In this document: piece after piece, positions 35,326 through 44,801 of the stretch | How the letters are laid out: each line of letters starts with the position of its first letter | Numbering within the stretch: the first letter of the stretch is position 1 | Origin: RGIG7213 sp045545665 | Lineage (GTDB): Bacteria > Bacillota > Clostridia > Oscillospirales > CAG-272 | Direction of reading: 5' to 3' | Assembly (NCBI GenBank): GCA_045545665.1 | Contig: JAZQBL010000046.1 | Span: forward strand, 1-64,000 | DNA length: 64,000 bases | Position numbers and translations under genes: made by a program | Notes under the pieces: generated by a model | The model's input: only the letters and a program-made list of their open reading frames with translations | Databases searched by the model: none | Told to the model about the DNA's origin: nothing

Positions 35326-35823
35326 TCAGATGTTTTTTATACTTTTCAGTATTTCGTCAACACATTCCTCTGCCGAAAGCTTCGATACGTCAACGGTTAC
35401 ATGGGCATATTTTTCATAAAGCGGCGAGCGTCTTTCAAAAAGCTTTGAAAGGCTTTCGCCTTTTTTCATCACAACGCCTCTCGTTTTGATGTTTTTAATT
35501 CTTCTTTCGAGCGTGCGCACGGGAACCTTCAGATATACGACCGTTGAAATATCCATAAGATGCTTCATTGCGTTTTCTCCGTATACGGCGCTTCCGCCGG
35601 TCGCTATCACCGTATTTGAGCAAGTCAGGGACAATATCGTTTCTTCCTCGATCTTTTTAAAGCCTTCCTCGCCGTATTCTTCTATAAGTCCGCACAAGGA
35701 CGACGAATATTTTTTCTGAATGAGAAGATCCGTGTCCGTAAAATCCATAAGAGTTGATTTTGCAAGCAGTACGCCGACCGTGCTTTTTCCCGCACCCGGC
35801 ATACCGATAAGGGTAATATTCAT
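35326..35823 (-). CDS. aroK: Shikimate kinase (stand-alone)
   Basis: Phosphorylates shikimate at O3 in aromatic amino-acid synthesis. The 165-residue protein from ATG 35823 (AATGGAG site) starts MNITLIGMPGAGKST with the P-loop GMPGAGKS at residues 7-14, then the shikimate-site DFTDTDLLI, VIATGGSAV and the lid RRSPLYEKYA. Length is usual. A consensus promoter overlaps that of the divergent ygiQ. A second shikimate kinase domain is fused to AroE at 60.4 kb. Confidence 0.92.
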   Translation of the reverse strand: MNITLIGMPGAGKSTVGVLLAKSTLMDFTDTDLLIQKKYSSSLCGLIEEYGEEGFKKIEEETILSLTCSNTVIATGGSAVYGENAMKHLMDISTVVYLKVPVRTLERRIKNIKTRGVVMKKGESLSKLFERRSPLYEKYAHVTVDVSKLSAEECVDEILKSIKNI

Positions 35824-35845
35824 ATTTTCTCCATTTATACGCATC

Positions 35846-35874
35846 TTGAAATATACAAAAAAATAGTGTATAAT
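35846..35874 (+). promoter_or_regulatory. Promoter of ygiQ
   Basis: TTGAAA, 17 bases and TATAAT on the plus strand, 58 bases before the ATG at 35933. Confidence 0.7.
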
Positions 35875-35886
35875 ACGTTTAAAGAA

Positions 35887-35915
35887 ATTATATTCACCAA
35901 ACGGTAAAATGTCAA
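35887..35915 (-). promoter_or_regulatory. Promoter of aroK
   Basis: Consensus TTGACA and TATAAT 17 bases apart on the minus strand, 63 bases before the ATG. It lies face to face with the ygiQ promoter, 12 bases apart, so the two may interfere. Confidence 0.8.
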
Positions 35916-35932
35916 GTGAAAAAGGATAAGAA

Positions 35933-37846
35933 ATGAACAACGAAATAAACGGCGGTTTTTTACCGATAAATAAAAAGGAAGCCGACGCCCTCGGCTACGG
36001 CGTGCCCGATTTCGTTTACGTATGCGGTGATGCGTACGTAGACCATCCGTCATTCGGTGCGGCGATAATCTCAAGGGTACTGCAATCGGCAGGATATACT
36101 GTGGCAATGCTTCCGCAGCCCGATTACAAAAGCTGTGAAGCGTTCAAGGAATACGGACGTCCTCGTCTTGGATTTCTCGTAAGCGCAGGTAATATAGATT
36201 CTATGGTCGCACACTACACGGCGGCAAAAAAGAAGCGTTCAAGCGACTATTATTCCCCCGGCGGAAAAGCGGGCAAGCGTCCCGACCGTGCCGTTATAGT
36301 ATACTGCAACAGAATAAGGGAAGCATATGGCGACGTGCCGATAATCCTCGGCGGACTTGAAGCATCTCTGCGCCGTTTTGCACACTACGACTACTGGGAC
36401 GACAAGGTGCGCCGCAGTATACTCGTTGACAGCCGTGCCGATATACTCACCTACGGAATGGGTGAAAACATTCTTTTGCGTATTGCAAAACTGTTATCGA
36501 GCGGTGTACCGATAAAAAAGATACACGACGTACGAGGAACGGCGTATCTTACGACGTATGACGACAAAATACATTTCGATCACGTAAAGGGATACGAATA
36601 CGAGCAGTTAAAAACGGACAAAGCCCTCTACGCAAAGGCATTCGGCGAACAGTACGCTGAATGTGACCACGTACACGGGCGTGCCGTTACGGAATATTAC
36701 GACGGGAAGATGCTCGTTGTAAACCCTCCGATGCCGCCCTTGACGAGGGAGGAGCTTGACCGTGTCTATTCTCTGCCCTATATGCGTAATTACCATCCGT
36801 CGTACGAAAAGGACGGCGGCGTGCCTGCAATTGAAGAAGTTTCCCTTTCCGTTACGCACACCAGAGGATGCTTCGGCGGATGCAATTTCTGTGCTTTGGC
36901 ATTCCATCAGGGTCGGAGCGTCGTTTCAAGAAGCATTCAGTCAGTTGTAAGAGAGGCTGAGCTTATAACGAAAATGCCGAATTTCAAAGGCTACATACAC
37001 GACGTCGGAGGACCTACGGCTAATTTCCGTTACGGCTCGTGCGACAAGCAGAAAACTCACGGAATATGTCCGAGAAAGAAGTGTCTTGCGCCGACTCCGT
37101 GCAAAAATCTGAAGGTAAGCCACACCGAATACATAAAACTGCTTGACGAGATAAAAAAGCTTCCGGGTGTCAAAAAGGTATTTATCCGTTCGGGAATAAG
37201 ATTCGACTATCTTATGCTTGACGAAAACGATGCGTTTTTCCGCCGTCTTGTGCGTGACCACGTCAGCGGACAGCTTAAAGTCGCACCCGAGCACTGTTCT
37301 TCAAACGTGCTGAAATATATGGGAAAGCCGAATATTTCCGTATACGAAAAATTCAAGAAAAAATATTTCGATCTGTGCCGTGAGTACGGAAAAGAACAGT
37401 ATCTCGTACCGTATCTTATGTCAAGCCATCCCGGCAGTACGTTAAACGACGCCGTCGAGCTTGCGCTGTATCTTAAAAAAAGCGGTTACGCGCCCGAGCA
37501 GGTGCAGGACTTCTATCCCACTCCCGGTACCGTTTCGACGACGATGTTCTACACGGGTATAAATCCGCTTGACGGAAAAGAGGTCTACGTACCGAGAACG
37601 TACGAAGAAAAGAAGCTCCAGCGTGCGCTTTTGCAGTATAACCGCCCCGAAAACAGAAAAGCGGTAATTGATGCGCTTAAAAAATGCCACCGTGAGGATC
37701 TTATAGGATTTTCACCCGACTGCCTTGTAAGACCGCTGAATCCATCATCCGACAAGTCATTCAAATCCCCGCCGAAAAAGCAATACAACAACACAAAAAA
37801 CAACAGAAAAGGCACAAAAACAAGCAAGCACAGCCGCAGAAAATAA
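35933..37846 (+). CDS. ygiQ: YgiQ family radical SAM protein
   Basis: A 637-residue radical SAM protein. The 4Fe-4S motif CxxxCxxC appears as CFGGCNFC (about residue 316), preceded by the B12-like N-terminal region (GDAYVDHPSFGAAIISRVLQ) and YgiQ-specific blocks such as ILGGLEASLRRFAHYDYWDDKVRRSIL and the four-Cys segment CDKQKTHGICPRKKCLAPTPC. The C-terminal tail is Lys/Asn rich. The family is widespread but its reaction is not established. Promoter and terminator are its own. Confidence 0.93.
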   Translation: MNNEINGGFLPINKKEADALGYGVPDFVYVCGDAYVDHPSFGAAIISRVLQSAGYTVAMLPQPDYKSCEAFKEYGRPRLGFLVSAGNIDSMVAHYTAAKKKRSSDYYSPGGKAGKRPDRAVIVYCNRIREAYGDVPIILGGLEASLRRFAHYDYWDDKVRRSILVDSRADILTYGMGENILLRIAKLLSSGVPIKKIHDVRGTAYLTTYDDKIHFDHVKGYEYEQLKTDKALYAKAFGEQYAECDHVHGRAVTEYYDGKMLVVNPPMPPLTREELDRVYSLPYMRNYHPSYEKDGGVPAIEEVSLSVTHTRGCFGGCNFCALAFHQGRSVVSRSIQSVVREAELITKMPNFKGYIHDVGGPTANFRYGSCDKQKTHGICPRKKCLAPTPCKNLKVSHTEYIKLLDEIKKLPGVKKVFIRSGIRFDYLMLDENDAFFRRLVRDHVSGQLKVAPEHCSSNVLKYMGKPNISVYEKFKKKYFDLCREYGKEQYLVPYLMSSHPGSTLNDAVELALYLKKSGYAPEQVQDFYPTPGTVSTTMFYTGINPLDGKEVYVPRTYEEKKLQRALLQYNRPENRKAVIDALKKCHREDLIGFSPDCLVRPLNPSSDKSFKSPPKKQYNNTKNNRKGTKTSKHSRRK

Positions 37847-37855
37847 CTATAAAAA

Positions 37856-37891
37856 ATCCCCGAAAGGACGAAAAACCGTTCCTTCGGGGAT
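37856..37891. terminator. Bidirectional terminator between ygiQ and traX
   Basis: Stem ATCCCCGAAAGGA / TCCTTCGGGGAT with one bulge; T runs on both sides. Confidence 0.85.
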
Positions 37892-37900
37892 ATTTTATTA

Positions 37901-38587
37901 TCAGAAACCGTATAAAAGATATCTTATCAGCGTGAACACGGCAATGTGTATCGGGTATATTGCATAGAAAAAATATTTCATTTTCAGCCTGCCCTTTTCA
38001 CCGTTATACATCATCATCGGTATAACGGCAGCAAATGCCATATTTTGCTTTACGGCAAGTGCAAGCGTTGTGACAAGCGTACCCGTGACGGGAATTTGCC
38101 GTACAAGATACATGACGAGTATGAGCAAAACGCCCCACGCGCCGTAGTCAAAACCGAGATACTGTGCCGCCACTGCCGGGATGATCATACCGAAAACGTA
38201 TAAGATCTTCCCTTCCTTCACCTTTTTTGTGCAGTACAGTGTAAAAAGTCCTGCAAAAAGTGTGAAAAATATATTCCACGTTGAAAAATTGAACGGTTTA
38301 TACCGCACCATGAGATCGTACGGAATTTCCGAAATAAGTGCAAAAAGACCGATATTGAAAAAATATTTTTTCAAATTCTTCGTATGCACGAACCCTTCGA
38401 CGAGCAGAAAGCAATACAAAGGAAACGAGATCCTGCCGACTGCCCTCAAAACCGTATATATTTCCTGCGGATATCCGTTATATTTGACCATCCAGTAATA
38501 AAGGATATGACCGAAATGGTCGGTAAGCATCGTGACGAGCGCAATTATTTTAAGTGCGGATGCGCTCAGACACTTGCATTTACTCAT
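37901..38587 (-). CDS. TraX family membrane protein
   Basis: A 228-residue protein with about seven hydrophobic segments, opening with LKIIALVTMLTDHFGHILYY (the family's K-x-IA...M..DH motif) and later RISFPLYCFLLVEGFVHTKN, both diagnostic of TraX/acyltransferase-3-like proteins. In the F plasmid TraX N-acetylates pilin; chromosomal homologues in Firmicutes have no known target. The ATG overlaps the transketolase stop (TAATG), so it is in that transcript. No conjugation genes are nearby. Confidence 0.88.
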   Translation of the reverse strand: MSKCKCLSASALKIIALVTMLTDHFGHILYYWMVKYNGYPQEIYTVLRAVGRISFPLYCFLLVEGFVHTKNLKKYFFNIGLFALISEIPYDLMVRYKPFNFSTWNIFFTLFAGLFTLYCTKKVKEGKILYVFGMIIPAVAAQYLGFDYGAWGVLLILVMYLVRQIPVTGTLVTTLALAVKQNMAFAAVIPMMMYNGEKGRLKMKYFFYAIYPIHIAVFTLIRYLLYGF

Positions 38588-39531
38588 TATTTTTTAAGAG
38601 ATATTGCCTTTTTGACCTTTGCGGCAATATTTTCGGGTGTAAGACCGTACATTTCCATAAGAGGCGGAACCTTACCGCTTCTGCCGAAGCTGTCTTCAAC
38701 ACCGACACGAAGCACGGGAACGGGACAGTTTTCCGCCACGACACCGCAAACAGCCTCGCCGAGGCCGCCGAGAACGTTGTGTTCTTCCGCTGTTACGATA
38801 GCGCCCGTTTCTTTAGCCGCTTTGATCACAAGCTCCTCGTCGAGGGGCTTTATTGTGTGCATATTGATAACTCTCGCGTTTATTCCTTCAGCTTTGAGGA
38901 GCTCTCTTGCCGAAAGTGCTATATCGACCATAACGCCGCAGGCAATGATCGCCGCATCGTCACCGTCAGCCATAACTACGCCCTTGCCCCAGGTGAATTC
39001 GTACGTTTCCTTATCGAACAGCACGGGTGTTGCCGCACGTCCGAATCTGAGATACACAGGACCGTTATATTTTATAGCCGCTTCGACTGCAGCTCTTGTT
39101 TCGACTGCATCGCAGGGGCAAATTACCGTCATACCGGGGATCGTACGCATAAGTCCGAAATCTTCGAGGCACTGGTGTGTTGCACCGTCTTCACCTACTG
39201 TGATACCGCCGTGTGTTGCGCCGAGCTTTACGTTGAGGTGCGGGTAGCCTATTGAGTTTCTTATCTGTTCAAACGCTCTGCCTGCCAAAAACATTGCAAA
39301 GGATGAAGCGAAAGGAACGAGTCCTGTCGTTGAAAGACCGGCGGCAACCGTTACCATATCGCCTTCGGCGATTCCGCAGTCAAAAAATCTTTCGGGGAAA
39401 GCTTTGCCGAAAACGCCTGTTTTCGTTGCGCCTGCAAGGTCTGCATCGAGAACGACCAGGTTTTCGTATTTTGCACCGAACTCCGCAAGTGCGGCGCCGT
39501 ATGCTTCTCTTGTAGCTATCTTATCTGCCAT
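38587..39531 (-). CDS. Transketolase, C-terminal half
   Basis: About 314 residues covering the pyrimidine-binding and C-terminal domains of transketolase. Visible: VVLDADLAGATKTG, FPERFFDCGIAEGDMVTVAAGLSTTG (catalytic Glu for TPP), GGITVGEDGATHQCLEDFG and the C-terminal NMHTIKPLDEELVIKAA. The ATG at 39531 follows AAGGAAGG; an extra 27 codons upstream lack support. It starts 19 bases after the N-terminal half, as usual for split transketolases in Clostridia. Works in the non-oxidative pentose phosphate pathway with transaldolase (54 kb). Confidence 0.93.
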   Translation of the reverse strand: MADKIATREAYGAALAEFGAKYENLVVLDADLAGATKTGVFGKAFPERFFDCGIAEGDMVTVAAGLSTTGLVPFASSFAMFLAGRAFEQIRNSIGYPHLNVKLGATHGGITVGEDGATHQCLEDFGLMRTIPGMTVICPCDAVETRAAVEAAIKYNGPVYLRFGRAATPVLFDKETYEFTWGKGVVMADGDDAAIIACGVMVDIALSARELLKAEGINARVINMHTIKPLDEELVIKAAKETGAIVTAEEHNVLGGLGEAVCGVVAENCPVPVLRVGVEDSFGRSGKVPPLMEMYGLTPENIAAKVKKAISLKK

Positions 39532-39550
39532 TTTCAAATACCTTCCTTTC

Positions 39551-40378
39551 TCAATCAGCCATAGCAAGGTCTGCCATTGCCTGCTCGTACTGCTCTTTGT
39601 TGGGTGCGGCACCGTGCCAGCCTGCCTTGTTTTCCATGTAAGACACGCCCTTGCCCTTTACGGTCTTCATAATGATAACGGAAGGTGCTCCCTTATGAGC
39701 TTCAGCCGCTTCAACTGCTTTTTCAATAGCGTTGAAATCGTGGCCGTCTATTACCTGTACGTTCCAGCCGAACGCTTCGAATTTTTTATCTATGGGGTTT
39801 GAGTTCATTACCTTTTCGATCTCGCCGTCGATCTGAAGTCCGTTGTTGTCAACGAACGCACAGAGGTTGTCAAGCTTGTAATGTGCGGCAAACATAGCTG
39901 CCTCCCATACCTGACCTTCCGCGATTTCACCGTCTCCGAGTATCGCATAGACTCTGAAATCCTTTTTCTGTGTCTTGCCGCCGAGAGCCATACCGCACGC
40001 TGCGGATATGCCGAGACCGAGAGATCCTGTTGACATATCAACGCCGGGAATGTACTTCATATCGGGGTGACCCTGCAAAATACTTTCGACGTTACGGAAT
40101 TTTACAAGCTCATCTTTGGGAAAGAAGCCTTTTTCTGCAAGTGTTGCATATATAGCGGGAGATGCGTGACCTTTGGAAAGAACGAATCTGTCACGGTCTG
40201 CCCACTTGGGATCGTCAACCTTTACGTTCATTTTCTCAAAATAAAGATACGTCAAAACGTCTGCAATAGAAAGAGAACCGCCCGGATGTCCCGAATTTGC
40301 CGAATAAACTTCGGTTACGATATCCTTGCGGATAGAGTTTGCGATTTTCTGAAGCTCTGTAATCTTTGCCTTATCCAT
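39551..40378 (-). CDS. Transketolase, N-terminal half
   Basis: About 275 residues carrying the TPP pyrophosphate-binding domain: HPGGSLSIADVLTYLYF, FVLSKGHASPAIYA, the GDGEIAEGQVWEAAMFAAHYKLDNLCAFVDNNG thiamine motif (GDG...NN, split), and WHGAAPNKEQYEQA. Of the two adjacent ATGs the second (40378) has AGGA at the better distance. First gene of the transketolase-TraX unit with a promoter at 40454-40482. Confidence 0.93.
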   Translation of the reverse strand: MDKAKITELQKIANSIRKDIVTEVYSANSGHPGGSLSIADVLTYLYFEKMNVKVDDPKWADRDRFVLSKGHASPAIYATLAEKGFFPKDELVKFRNVESILQGHPDMKYIPGVDMSTGSLGLGISAACGMALGGKTQKKDFRVYAILGDGEIAEGQVWEAAMFAAHYKLDNLCAFVDNNGLQIDGEIEKVMNSNPIDKKFEAFGWNVQVIDGHDFNAIEKAVEAAEAHKGAPSVIIMKTVKGKGVSYMENKAGWHGAAPNKEQYEQAMADLAMAD

Positions 40379-40453
40379 CATTTATCCTATTCTCCGGCAC
40401 ATATATTTCCAATACAACCGACGCCGGCAGGCTGTATCTGTGTAACTGTCTGT

Positions 40454-40482
40454 ATTTTACACTATTTTTTATCGTTTGTCAA
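40454..40482 (-). promoter_or_regulatory. Promoter of the transketolase unit
   Basis: TTGACA, 17 bases and TAAAAT on the minus strand, 76 bases before the start. Confidence 0.75.
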
Positions 40483-40659
40483 TAAAACAGTACAGTATTT
40501 TTTGAGCATTTTGTAAATATTAAATTAACATTTTCGTACGCTCAATATATATCTTTGTTATTATACCACATGCTTAACAAAATTACAATAGTTTGATATC
40601 AATTTTATTTGTACTGAATATTATATAAAGTAAATATTTCTTTACAGAAAGGATACACG

Positions 40660-42123
40660 ATGGATAACTGCAAAAACAACTCCAAGCACACAGGACGTAT
40701 GACGGACTCACTCGGAAGACCGATAAGAAACGATTCAAACACGGTAACCGTCGGTAAAGACGGGAACGCCGTGCTTGCCGACGTCCATTTTTTAGACAAA
40801 ATGGCGCACTTCGACAGAGAAAGAATACCCGAACGTGTGGTACACGCAAAAGGCGCGGGTGCTTTCGGATATTTTAAGCCCTACCAGAGCATGAGCAAAT
40901 ACACGACGGCTGACTTTTTACAGTCACCCGGTGTGCAAACGGACGTTTTCGTCCGTTTTTCGACCGTTATCGGCGGAAAAGGCTCTGCCGATACGGTACG
41001 TGATCCGAGAGGCTTTGCCGTAAAATTTTACACGAACCAGGGCATTTACGATATCGTCGGAAACGATCTGCCTGTGTTTTTCATAAGCGATGCTATAAAA
41101 TTCCCCGACGTTATTCACTCCCTGAAGCCGTCACCCGATACGAATTTACGTGATCCCGAACGGTTCTGGGATTTTGTTTCGCTGTCGCCCGAGTCGATGC
41201 ATATGATAACCTGGCTTTATTCCGACAGAGGAACTATCAAGGATTACAGACACATTGACGGTTTCGGGGTGAACACGTTCGTTTGGGTGAATGCAAGATC
41301 GGAAAGGCGGTACGTAAAATACCACTGGAAAACCCAACAGGGGCTTGAAACGATATCAAGGCAGGAAGCGGAATATCTCGCAGGGGCTGATCCCGACATA
41401 GCTGTGCGCCTGCTTCACGAGGCGATAGAAAAGGGTGATTATCCGAAATACGAGCTTTGTGTTCAGCTTATGACGGAAGAGGAGGCAAAGCGTCAGCCGT
41501 TCAACGTACTCGACGATACGAAGACCTGGAGCGAGGAAGAATTTCCCCTTATCCGTGTCGGCATGATGACACTGAACAGAAACCCGAAGAACTTTTTTGC
41601 CGAGGTCGAGCAGTCGGCGTTCTGCCCTGCAAACATCGTTCCCGGTATAGAATTTTCAAACGACAAAATGCTTCAAGGCAGGGTTTTCTCTTACCACGAC
41701 ACACAGCGGTACAGATTGGGTGCAAACTTCGCACAGCTTCCGATAAACCGCCCGAAAAATCCGCCCGAAAACAATCAGCGTGACGGAGAAATGACGTATT
41801 TCTTCGACCCCGACCCCATAAATTATTACCCGAACAGCCTTGCAGGCGGAAAGCCTGCGCCGACGAACTCCCCGACTCCTTACCCGACGAGCGCATCGGG
41901 CACGGTGGAAGCGCATCCCGTGACACCGCCCGATTATTACACGCAGGCAGGTGAAAGATACAGAGGTATGACAGAGGAAGAAAAAAACACGCTTGCCGAC
42001 AATATCGCCGTCGAGCTTAAACAGTGTAATAATGAAATAATAAAAAGAGTCCTCGGTCACTTTGCACAAGCCGACAAGGACTTCGCACACCGTGTGTCGA
42101 AAATGATGCACCCGAGGCGGTAA
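40660..42123 (+). CDS. katA: Monofunctional haem catalase
   Basis: Converts hydrogen peroxide to water and oxygen in the cytosol. The 487-residue length is that of small-subunit catalases. Catalytic His62 (ERVVHAKGAGAFGYF) and Asn135 (YDIVGNDLPVFFI) are present, and the proximal haem Tyr lies in VFSYHDTQRYRLGANF (about residue 345). The start follows AAAGGATA at seven bases. It stands alone on the plus strand between the transketolase unit and rny. Codon use and style match the neighbours. Regulation by PerR would be usual; I could not make out a convincing PerR box. Confidence 0.97.
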   Translation: MDNCKNNSKHTGRMTDSLGRPIRNDSNTVTVGKDGNAVLADVHFLDKMAHFDRERIPERVVHAKGAGAFGYFKPYQSMSKYTTADFLQSPGVQTDVFVRFSTVIGGKGSADTVRDPRGFAVKFYTNQGIYDIVGNDLPVFFISDAIKFPDVIHSLKPSPDTNLRDPERFWDFVSLSPESMHMITWLYSDRGTIKDYRHIDGFGVNTFVWVNARSERRYVKYHWKTQQGLETISRQEAEYLAGADPDIAVRLLHEAIEKGDYPKYELCVQLMTEEEAKRQPFNVLDDTKTWSEEEFPLIRVGMMTLNRNPKNFFAEVEQSAFCPANIVPGIEFSNDKMLQGRVFSYHDTQRYRLGANFAQLPINRPKNPPENNQRDGEMTYFFDPDPINYYPNSLAGGKPAPTNSPTPYPTSASGTVEAHPVTPPDYYTQAGERYRGMTEEEKNTLADNIAVELKQCNNEIIKRVLGHFAQADKDFAHRVSKMMHPRR

Positions 42124-42205
42124 TATAGTCCTAACCACCGGCGAATCCGGCGGCTTGCTCCATAGAGTGTAGAAGGCAAAAACCTCTGCTGTTATATAAA
42201 AAAAC

Positions 42206-42229
42206 ATCGGGCAGGTAAACCTGCCCGAT
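42206..42229. terminator. Terminator between katA and rny
   Basis: Perfect 10-bp stem ATCGGGCAGG / CCTGCCCGAT with TAAA loop; a run of seven T follows on the minus strand, so it mainly ends the rny transcript. Confidence 0.85.
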
Positions 42230-42335
42230 ATCTTATTCAATAAATATATCAGAAATAAACTTGCCGCGTGGCAATATATCACTCGTTTTAGTTTTATGTT
42301 AAATATATTTATTAAAGCCCGAAGGCTGTGAGGAC

Positions 42336-43892
42336 TTATTTTGCGTAGTCCACCGCACGGCTTTCTCGTATCATATGGATCTTTATCTGTCCGGGATACT
42401 CAAGCTCACTTTCAATCTTTTTGACGATCTGTCTTGCGACAACGACCATCTGTTCGTCATTTACCTCTTCGGGTTTGACCATTATGCGGATCTCACGACC
42501 CGCCTGAATAGCGTATGATTTTTCAACGCCATTAAAGCTCTTTGCGATCTCCTCAAGCTTCTGCAAACGCTTGATATAGTTTTCAAGATCTTCACGTCTT
42601 GCACCGGGTCTTGCCGCGGATATTGCGTCTGCCGCCTGAACGATAACGGCTATGATCGTCTGCGGTTCAACGTCACCGTGGTGCGCTTCTATTGCGTGGA
42701 CGATCTCTTTGTTTTCCTTGTACTTCTTTGCTATGTCAACACCGATCTGAACGTGTGAGCCCTCTATTTCCTGCGTCATAGCCTTACCTATGTCATGCAA
42801 AAGACCTGCACGTTTTGCGATGTTTACGTCAACACCAAGCTCAGCTGCCATAATTCCCGAAAGATAAGCAACCTCCATTGAGTGGTTGAGTACGTTTTGT
42901 CCGTAGCTTGTACGGTATCTGAGTCTGCCGAGAAGTCTTACAAGCTCGGAATTGACTCCGTGTATGCCTGTTTCGAATATTGCACGCTCACCTGCCTGCT
43001 TTATTGAAACATCGACCTCACGTTTGGATTTTTCAACGGTCTCCTCTATTCTTGTCGGATGGATTCTTCCGTCGGAAATAAGCTTTTCAAGCGTAAGACG
43101 TGCAACCTCACGGCGCACCGGATCAAAGCTTGAAAGTGTAATTGCTTCAGGCGTATCGTCGATTATCAGATCCACGCCCGTGAGCGTTTCTATCGTTCTG
43201 ATGTTTCTTCCTTCACGTCCGATTATTCTTCCCTTCATTTCGTCGTTGGGAAGGTTTACTACCGATACGGTAGCTTCCGCCACGTGGTCTGCGGCACATT
43301 TCTGAATTGCAAGAGAAATGATGTTCTTTGCCTTCGTTTCCGCTTCTTCCTTGAACTGTGCTTCGATCTCGCGTATCTTTGCGGCTTCGTCGTGTCTTAC
43401 TTCGGCTTCGATCTTTTCAAGCAGCTCTGCCTTTGCTTCTTCTGCGGTGAGTCCCGCTATCTGCTCAAGCTTTTCCTTCTGAGCAAGCTTGATCTTTTCG
43501 ATCTCGTCAGTAAGCTCCGTATTTTCACGGATCTTTTTGTTAAGTGTCTCTTCCTTTTTCTCAAGCGATTCGTACTTTTTATCAAGTGCTTCTTCTTTGG
43601 CTACTGCCCTTGATTCAAGTCTTGACACTTCTTTTCTGCGTTCCTTGATATCTCTGTCGGCTTCCGATTTTTGACGGAGTATATCCTCTTTGGCTTCAAG
43701 CAACGCTTCTTTTTTCTTTGTTTCCGCTGTTTTCGTTGCTTCGTCGATTATCTGTTTCGCCTTTTCTTCAGCAGAGCCTATAGCGGCTTCGCCGACCTTT
43801 TTACGGTACACGATACCGACTACGATACCGACAGCGAGAAATACCACCGAGCATACGACAGCGATAATTATTGCAGTTGTCGAACTTATCAT
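42336..43892 (-). CDS. rny: Ribonuclease Y
   Basis: Membrane-anchored endoribonuclease that starts mRNA decay in Firmicutes. The 518-residue protein has an N-terminal span (about 6-27), a long coiled coil (about 30-200), a KH domain with GRIIGREGRNIRTIETLTGVDLIIDDTP (split, about 215-245) and an HD domain with RAGLLHDIGKAMTQE and the EAHHGD motif. The length and order are standard. A consensus promoter lies at 43973-44001. The Shine-Dalgarno GGAGG is rather far (12 bases) from the ATG. Confidence 0.97.
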   Translation of the reverse strand: MISSTTAIIIAVVCSVVFLAVGIVVGIVYRKKVGEAAIGSAEEKAKQIIDEATKTAETKKKEALLEAKEDILRQKSEADRDIKERRKEVSRLESRAVAKEEALDKKYESLEKKEETLNKKIRENTELTDEIEKIKLAQKEKLEQIAGLTAEEAKAELLEKIEAEVRHDEAAKIREIEAQFKEEAETKAKNIISLAIQKCAADHVAEATVSVVNLPNDEMKGRIIGREGRNIRTIETLTGVDLIIDDTPEAITLSSFDPVRREVARLTLEKLISDGRIHPTRIEETVEKSKREVDVSIKQAGERAIFETGIHGVNSELVRLLGRLRYRTSYGQNVLNHSMEVAYLSGIMAAELGVDVNIAKRAGLLHDIGKAMTQEIEGSHVQIGVDIAKKYKENKEIVHAIEAHHGDVEPQTIIAVIVQAADAISAARPGARREDLENYIKRLQKLEEIAKSFNGVEKSYAIQAGREIRIMVKPEEVNDEQMVVVARQIVKKIESELEYPGQIKIHMIRESRAVDYAK

Positions 43893-43972
43893 GCCTGTTA
43901 TTTACCTCCTTCTTTGAATTTTTTGTTAATAAGCTGAAATTTTTGAGGAAAGCATAACTCACCTCACATTAC

Positions 43973-44001
43973 ATTATAATAAAAGTATTCGTTTTTGTCA
44001 A
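43973..44001 (-). promoter_or_regulatory. Promoter of rny
   Basis: Consensus TTGACA and TATAAT 17 bases apart on the minus strand, 81 bases before the ATG. Confidence 0.8.
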
Positions 44002-44074
44002 CAGCGAAAGGGTAAACTTGTTATATTTTTTTCAAAAAAATTCCTGTTTTTCGGTGAAAATCACCTTCTCTTGC

Positions 44075-44103
44075 TTGACAAAACGTTTTTTGGGTAATAT
44101 AAT
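44075..44103 (+). promoter_or_regulatory. Promoter of the PHP-domain gene
   Basis: Consensus TTGACA and TATAAT 17 bases apart, giving a leader of only about 11 bases that includes GGAGG. Confidence 0.8.
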
Positions 44104-44120
44104 GACGGCGGAGGTAAGCT

Positions 44121-44801
44121 ATGAAAATAACTGACATACATTCACACACATATTTCAGTGCCTGCGGTGCAGACAGGCACGAGGACATAATAGATGCCGC
44201 AATAAGCGGCGGTATCGAAGTATTCGGCATATGCGACCACTGCTACGGCATAGGAAAAAACCGTCGTGAATACTGCGATATAATAACAGAGATGAAGCAA
44301 AAATACGAAGGCAGAATAAAGCTTTTGTGCGGTATCGAGATCGCCACCGTGCCGAATCTCGGTTTGTACGACCCCGAGGATCTTTTGCCCGAATTTGAGT
44401 ACTGTCTTATTGAGCACATCGACCGTCCCGACACCACCGTAGGTGAGGGTATATTTGAATACGCAAAGCGTTTCAACTGCAAAACGGGTATCGCTCATAC
44501 CGATCTTATCGGTATGGCAAGAAACCGCGGATACGATCCTGTCGAATTTTTACACCGTTTCGCCGAAAACGACATATTCTGGGAGATGAACGTAAATTAC
44601 GACAGCATACACGGCTTTAACGAGCACGCATACGTGCGCACTTTCTTTACTGACGAGGAAACGCAAAACATCGTACGCTCCTCCGGCATCAAGCTCACGG
44701 TAGGCTTCGACGGCCACCGTGTGTATGATTACGCCCCGGAAAGAGTACGTACGATGAACAAGTTTATATTTGAAAACGGATTTAATTTTCAGGAATTTTG
44801 A
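44121..44801 (+). CDS. PHP-domain phosphoesterase
   Basis: A 226-residue metal-dependent hydrolase of the PHP superfamily. The N-terminal HxH is in DIHSHTYFSACGADRHEDII, the next metal His/Asp in GICDHCYG, then GIEIATVPN (Glu) and a C-terminal GFDGHRVYDY with the last D/H pair. This size and pattern suit histidinol-phosphatase-like or YcdX-like enzymes. Its 3' end overlaps the convergent tadA by 13 bases. Substrate unknown. Confidence 0.85.
   Translation: MKITDIHSHTYFSACGADRHEDIIDAAISGGIEVFGICDHCYGIGKNRREYCDIITEMKQKYEGRIKLLCGIEIATVPNLGLYDPEDLLPEFEYCLIEHIDRPDTTVGEGIFEYAKRFNCKTGIAHTDLIGMARNRGYDPVEFLHRFAENDIFWEMNVNYDSIHGFNEHAYVRTFFTDEETQNIVRSSGIKLTVGFDGHRVYDYAPERVRTMNKFIFENGFNFQEF

Noticed and set aside
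37901..38587. Conjugative element suggested by TraX
   Set aside because: No relaxase, coupling protein or other tra gene is present; TraX homologues are common chromosomal genes in Firmicutes.
38384..39255. Plus-strand frames of 287 and 233 codons opposite transketolase
   Set aside because: Antisense shadows; the minus strand carries all transketolase motifs.
40560..40659. PerR box in the katA leader
   Set aside because: The A+T-rich leader has no good 7-1-7 dyad, so I do not claim one.
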